Positions 6,895 through 10,134 of a stretch of 10,134 nucleotides of DNA are shown here, in pieces. Source of the stretch: SAR324 cluster bacterium. GTDB lineage: Bacteria > SAR324 > XYD2-FULL-50-16. Within the stretch, counting starts at the first letter, position 1. Each line of letters begins with the position of its first letter. The position numbers and the translations under genes were made by a program. The stretch is from the NCBI GenBank assembly GCA_002401295.1, contig NVSR01000145.1, forward strand, positions 1 through 10,134, in the 5' to 3' direction. Below the pieces are notes generated by a model that saw only the letters and a list, made by a program, of their open reading frames with translations, was not told where the DNA came from and searched no databases.

Positions 6895-6921
6895 TTGACA
6901 AAAGGAGCTACTTTATATACT
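6895..6921 (+). promoter_or_regulatory. candidate sigma-70 promoter far upstream of aceE
   Basis: A perfect -35 box TTGACA (6895-6900) is followed 15 nt later by TATACT (6916-6921, five of six matches), or at the ideal 17 nt by the weaker TACTTT. The surroundings are T-rich. If used, it would give the pyruvate dehydrogenase mRNA a leader of about 365 nt. It could instead drive a short unrecognised transcript. The 15-nt spacing is short, hence the moderate confidence. Confidence 0.4.
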
Positions 6922-7239
6922 TTTTCCTTTTTTAAATGGGTTTACGGGGAGGCTTCGTGCTAATGTTGGATGAGTTTTCAATGGGTAATGGGCACAAACT
7001 ACTGCTGGTTTTTGTCCTCCGTATGATGATTTTTGCAAACCAAAAGCAAGGGCAAAGACAAGAAAAAGAATGCATAAAAAAGAAGTTTTTATTAATAATT
7101 TCAAATAAATGTCTGACTTTAAAACAGCTTTTTAGTTTTTTCTCTTCAAAAAAAGCATTTAAATCCTCTCTAAAACCTGTATGGTTACGCCACCTTATTA
7201 TGAAAATCAAACAACGTCTCTTCTGGGGGGAAGATCTGT

Positions 7240-7268
7240 TTGAGAATCAATACAATGTTTTCTACTAA
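7240..7268 (+). promoter_or_regulatory. possible proximal promoter of aceE
   Basis: TTGAGA (7240-7245, five of six) is followed after 17 nt by TACTAA (7263-7268, only a fair -10 match). Transcription starting near 7275 would place the AGGAG ribosome site (7282-7286) almost at the 5' end. It is a weak candidate but better placed than the upstream one. Confidence 0.25.
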
Positions 7269-7295
7269 TTTTAGTCAGTTTAGGAGTGCAACCCT

Positions 7296-9962
7296 ATGAA
7301 GGACTCAAGACAAAAAAACGATATCGATCCCCTTGAGACAAAAGAGTGGATTGAAGCTCTGGAATCAGTTTTGGACCGTGAAGGACCGGAAAGAGCCCAT
7401 TATTTATTAGAAAGATTGGTGGATAAAGCCCGCCGCTCGGGAGCCTATATTCCCTTCAGTTCCAATACGGCTTACCTCAATACTATTTCTACGGCGAGGC
7501 AGCCTGATTACCCCGGTAATCCTGAGCTGGAAGCACGCATCCAGGCCTTAGTTCGTTGGAATGCTCTGGCGATTGTGGTCCAGGCCAATCGAAAGTCTTC
7601 TGAATTAGGGGGCCATATTGCCAGTTTTGCCTCTTCTGCCACCCTCTATGATGTAGGTTTTAATCACTTTTTTAAGGCTCCTACTGAAAATACAAGTGGA
7701 GATCTTGTCTACATTCAAGGACACACGGCTCCGGGAATCTACGCACGATCCTTCCTGGAAGGAAGATTGACTGAGGAACAGCTCTATAGTTTCCGTCAGG
7801 AAGCCGATGGCAATGGAATTTCCTCTTATCCCCATCCCTGGTTGATGCCTGATTACTGGCAATTCCCTACGGTCTCCATGGGTTTAGGACCTCTGACGGC
7901 GATCTACCAAGCCCGTTTTATGAAGTACCTGGAAAATCGAGGCCTCATCGAGCGCAGCGATCGTAAAGTCTGGGCTTTTCTGGGTGATGGGGAAATGGAT
8001 GAACCTGAATCCTTGGGTGCCCTCTCCATTGCCTCCCGTGAGAAGTTGGATAACCTGATCTTTGTGGTGAATTGTAACTTGCAGCGTTTGGATGGACCTG
8101 TTCGAGGCAATAGTAAGATCATCCAGGAGCTGGAAGCGGACTTCTATGGTCATGGTTGGAATGTGATCAAAGTAATCTGGGGACGTGAGTGGGATCGACT
8201 CTTAGCCAAGGACAGCAAGGGTCTGCTGCGCAAGCGCATGGAAGAATGCGTTGATGGAGAATACCAGAATTATAAAGCCAGAGGCGGCGCTTACACACGA
8301 GAACATTTCTTCGGCAAGTATCCCGAGTTGAAGGAAATGGTGGCCAATATGTCAGATGATGATATTTGGCGTCTGTCACGCGGTGGCCATGATAATGAAA
8401 AAGTCTATGCCGCTTACGATCAAGCTGTGAATACCAAAGGACGGCCCACTGTGATTCTAGCCAAGACCGTCAAAGGCTTTGGTATGGGCAACGCCGGGGA
8501 AGGAAAAAATATCAGTCACGGTCAGAAAAAATTAGGTGAAAAGGCTTTACGGAATTTTCGAGATCGCTTCCATATCCCTATTTCTGATGAGGAAATTGGT
8601 GATGCTCCTTTCTTTCGGCCTGCTGATGACAGTCCTGAAGTAAAATACATGCAGGAAAAACGGGCAAAACTGGGCGGATACTTACCCCAAAGATCCAGAG
8701 TTGCCGGTTCTCTAGCTACTCCCGAGTTGGATTTCTTTAAGCCTCATCTCAAGGGAAGTGGTGATCGAGAGCTTTCCACAACCATGTCCTTCGTTCGTAT
8801 CCTGACATCATTGTTACGAGATAAGAATATTGGAAAGTACATCGTCCCCATTGTACCTGATGAAGCGCGGACTTTTGGAATGGAAGGTTTATTCCGTCAG
8901 ATAGGGATTTATGCTTCAGAGGGACAGAAATATGAGCCCATGGATATTGATCAGGTGATGTATTATCGCGAAGATCAAAGTGGACAGATCCTGGAGGAAG
9001 GCATTACGGAAGCCGGATCCATGTCTTCTTGGATTGCGGCGGGTACGGCCTCTTTCAATCATGGCATAAATATGATTCCTTTTTATATTTACTATTCCAT
9101 GTTTGGATTCCAAAGAACCGGAGATTTAGCTTGGGCAGCCGGTGACAGTCAAACCAATGGTTTCCTGATCGGTGCGACGGCAGGAAGAACAACCTTGGCA
9201 GGAGAGGGATTACAGCATCAGGATGGTCATAGTCATATTCTCGCTTCCACCATCCCCAACTGTGTGGCCTATGATCCGGCTTTCAGCTACGAGCTGGCTG
9301 TGATCGTACAGGATGGATTGCGACGGATGTATCAGAATCAAGAGCGTGTTTTCTTTTACATCACTGTGATGAACGAAAACTATCAGCAACCTGCCATGCC
9401 TGAAGGCGTGGAAGATGGCATTCTGAAAGGTATCTACCTTTTCCAAAAAGCGGAACAAAAAACGGAAAAAATGGTTCAGCTCTTAGGAAGTGGAACCATC
9501 ATGCTGGAAGTGATCGCAGCGGCAGCTATGCTCAAGCAGGATTATGACGTAGATGCCAACCTTTGGAGTGTGACCAGTTTCAACGAACTGCAACGCCAGG
9601 GTATGGATATTCAGCGCAAGAACCTCTTGCATCCAGAGCAGACACCGGAAAAAAGTTATCTGGAAACTTGTCTGGAAGGCACGACTGGACCTGTCATTGC
9701 AGCGACTGATTACATTAAAATGCATGCTGAGCAAGTTCGTTGCTTCATCAAAAACAATTACTCCGTACTGGGCACGGATGGATTTGGGCGCAGTGATGTA
9801 CGAAAGGAGTTGAGAAAATTCTTCGAAGTAGATCGCAATTATATTGCCATTGCCGCACTAAAAGCTTTGGCAGACGAAGGAACCATCTCCCATTCCGTGG
9901 TTTCCGAGGCCATTCAAAAGTACAACATCGACATTGATAAGCCCAACCCACTGACCGTCTAA
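7296..9962 (+). CDS. aceE: pyruvate dehydrogenase E1 component, homodimeric type
   Basis: This 888-aa protein aligns along its full length to E. coli AceE (887 aa). It is the thiamine-diphosphate-dependent E1 that decarboxylates pyruvate and acetylates the lipoyl groups of E2, making acetyl-CoA in the cytoplasm. The N-terminal region DPLETKEWIEALESV (residues 11-25) fits the E2-contacting arm. The thiamine-diphosphate motif runs from GDGEMDEPES (230-239) to NCN (259-261). H408 in the loop GKNISHGQKK matches active-site His407, and E572 in EEGITE matches Glu571, the cofactor-activating Glu. GEGLQHQDGHSH and VLGTDGFGRSD near the C-terminus are also conserved. ATG 7296 has AGGAG nine bases upstream. 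No key residue is missing. It is followed by the presumed E2 gene, as expected for an aceEF operon, though the gap of 148 nt is unusually long and filled with palindromes. Confidence 0.98.
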   Translation: MKDSRQKNDIDPLETKEWIEALESVLDREGPERAHYLLERLVDKARRSGAYIPFSSNTAYLNTISTARQPDYPGNPELEARIQALVRWNALAIVVQANRKSSELGGHIASFASSATLYDVGFNHFFKAPTENTSGDLVYIQGHTAPGIYARSFLEGRLTEEQLYSFRQEADGNGISSYPHPWLMPDYWQFPTVSMGLGPLTAIYQARFMKYLENRGLIERSDRKVWAFLGDGEMDEPESLGALSIASREKLDNLIFVVNCNLQRLDGPVRGNSKIIQELEADFYGHGWNVIKVIWGREWDRLLAKDSKGLLRKRMEECVDGEYQNYKARGGAYTREHFFGKYPELKEMVANMSDDDIWRLSRGGHDNEKVYAAYDQAVNTKGRPTVILAKTVKGFGMGNAGEGKNISHGQKKLGEKALRNFRDRFHIPISDEEIGDAPFFRPADDSPEVKYMQEKRAKLGGYLPQRSRVAGSLATPELDFFKPHLKGSGDRELSTTMSFVRILTSLLRDKNIGKYIVPIVPDEARTFGMEGLFRQIGIYASEGQKYEPMDIDQVMYYREDQSGQILEEGITEAGSMSSWIAAGTASFNHGINMIPFYIYYSMFGFQRTGDLAWAAGDSQTNGFLIGATAGRTTLAGEGLQHQDGHSHILASTIPNCVAYDPAFSYELAVIVQDGLRRMYQNQERVFFYITVMNENYQQPAMPEGVEDGILKGIYLFQKAEQKTEKMVQLLGSGTIMLEVIAAAAMLKQDYDVDANLWSVTSFNELQRQGMDIQRKNLLHPEQTPEKSYLETCLEGTTGPVIAATDYIKMHAEQVRCFIKNNYSVLGTDGFGRSDVRKELRKFFEVDRNYIAIAALKALADEGTISHSVVSEAIQKYNIDIDKPNPLTV

Positions 9963-9967
9963 AACTG

Positions 9968-9991
9968 GCACTGCCTTACGTAGCGACCAAA
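9968..9991 (+). repeat. decayed copy of the palindromic repeat
   Basis: Aligned without gaps to the core of the two exact copies downstream, this 24-nt stretch matches at 18 positions. All six differences are transitions (A/G or C/T). The stem is correspondingly weakened. It starts six bases after the aceE stop and abuts the next copy. Confidence 0.6.
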
Positions 9992-10056
9992 AACGGTAGC
10001 GCCGCCCTACGTGGCGGCTAAAAGAAACGGTAGCGCCGCCCTACGTGGCGGCTAAA
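9991..10056 (+). repeat. two exact copies of a 32-nt palindromic repeat, REP-like
   Basis: Copies at 9991-10022 and 10025-10056 are identical and repeat with a period of 34 nt. Each holds GCCGCC and GGCGGC around the loop CTACGT, a strong 6-bp GC stem, framed by AAACGGTA on the left and TAAA on the right. They lie between aceE and the E2 gene. Paired GC-rich palindromes of this kind resemble REP/BIME elements. In mRNA they could stabilise the upstream message or lower downstream expression. No T-run follows, so full termination is unlikely. Confidence 0.8.
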
Positions 10057-10110
10057 TAAAGCGTAAAAAAAGAAAATATTTCTAGCATCTATTATATCAG
10101 GAGGAAATCT

Positions 10111-10134
10111 GTGACAAATATTCAAGAAGTACTG
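10111..10134 (+). CDS. aceF: start of dihydrolipoamide acetyltransferase (pyruvate dehydrogenase E2), cut by the window edge
   Basis: Only eight codons are present: GTG start, then TNIQEVL. CAGGAGG (10099-10105) lies six bases upstream, a strong ribosome site that supports the GTG. The peptide fits the first strand of an N-terminal lipoyl domain, which in AceF proteins reads like IxEVxVPDIG. Its place after aceE also fits the E2 subunit, which carries the lipoyl groups acetylated by E1. Identification rests mainly on position. Confidence 0.75.

Larger units (their letters stand above)
6751..7295. other. AT-rich spacer upstream of the pyruvate dehydrogenase gene
   Basis: This 545-nt stretch holds a long hairpin (6760-6810), a run of ten C (6823-6832), a candidate promoter (6895-6921), a second possible promoter (7240-7268) and the ribosome site of the next gene. 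Open frames of about 100 codons exist on both strands between 6932 and 7268. Their Lys/Phe-rich products look like translated AT-rich DNA and resemble no known family. I see no PdhR-type operator (AATTGGTnnnACCAATT). Confidence 0.6.

Noticed and set aside
6932..7210. Open frame of 92 codons on the - strand
   Set aside because: It overlaps the rejected + strand frame, has no clear ribosome site and shows no family resemblance.
6936..7268. Open frame of 110 codons on the + strand (possible start at 6963 after GGGGAGG)
   Set aside because: The product is Lys/Phe-rich with no recognisable motif, the DNA is far more AT-rich than the neighbouring genes, and an equally long frame is open on the other strand. 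It is most likely chance.

Overview
The window comes from a Gram-negative bacterium of moderate GC content, most likely a proteobacterium or a close relative. Two things point there: an outer-membrane-type lipoprotein signal, and a homodimeric (AceE-type) pyruvate dehydrogenase E1 that aligns almost without gaps to the E. coli enzyme. The species cannot be read from the sequence. All intact genes are on the + strand. No tRNA, rRNA, CRISPR array, transposase or integrase was seen.

Positions 1-323 hold what looks like the decayed 3' end of a multi-pass membrane protein, perhaps a DMT/EamA transporter, followed by a GC-rich hairpin. Positions 324-3850 hold a tight three-gene cassette: a DprE1-like FAD oxidase, a DprE2-like short-chain reductase overlapping it by 4 nt, and a HAD phosphatase-UbiA prenyltransferase fusion. 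These match, step for step, the mycobacterial route to polyprenyl-phosphoryl-D-arabinose. The UbiA domain would put phosphoribose from PRPP onto polyprenyl phosphate, the HAD domain could remove the 5-phosphate, and the DprE1/DprE2 pair would epimerise ribose to arabinose at C2. The cassette thus probably supplies a lipid-linked D-arabinose donor for decorating a surface glycan, pilin or other glycoconjugate. The arabinosyltransferase that would use it is not in the window.

Positions 3851-4242 are non-coding, with two hairpins close together and two palindromes. Positions 4243-6750 encode a large lipoprotein (835 aa) that I do not recognise. It has a clear lipobox, a Ser/Asp/Gly-rich linker, ten further cysteines and a long beta-rich-looking body. 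It ends at a long hairpin. Positions 6751-7295 are an AT-rich spacer with a run of ten C and a candidate promoter far upstream of the next gene.

Positions 7296-9962 encode pyruvate dehydrogenase E1 (aceE). It is followed, across 148 nt carrying three palindromic repeat copies (two exact, one decayed), by the first eight codons of what should be aceF, the E2 subunit. Pyruvate dehydrogenase is central metabolism and has no evident link to the arabinose cassette. The unknown lipoprotein may have either neighbour as a partner, or neither.
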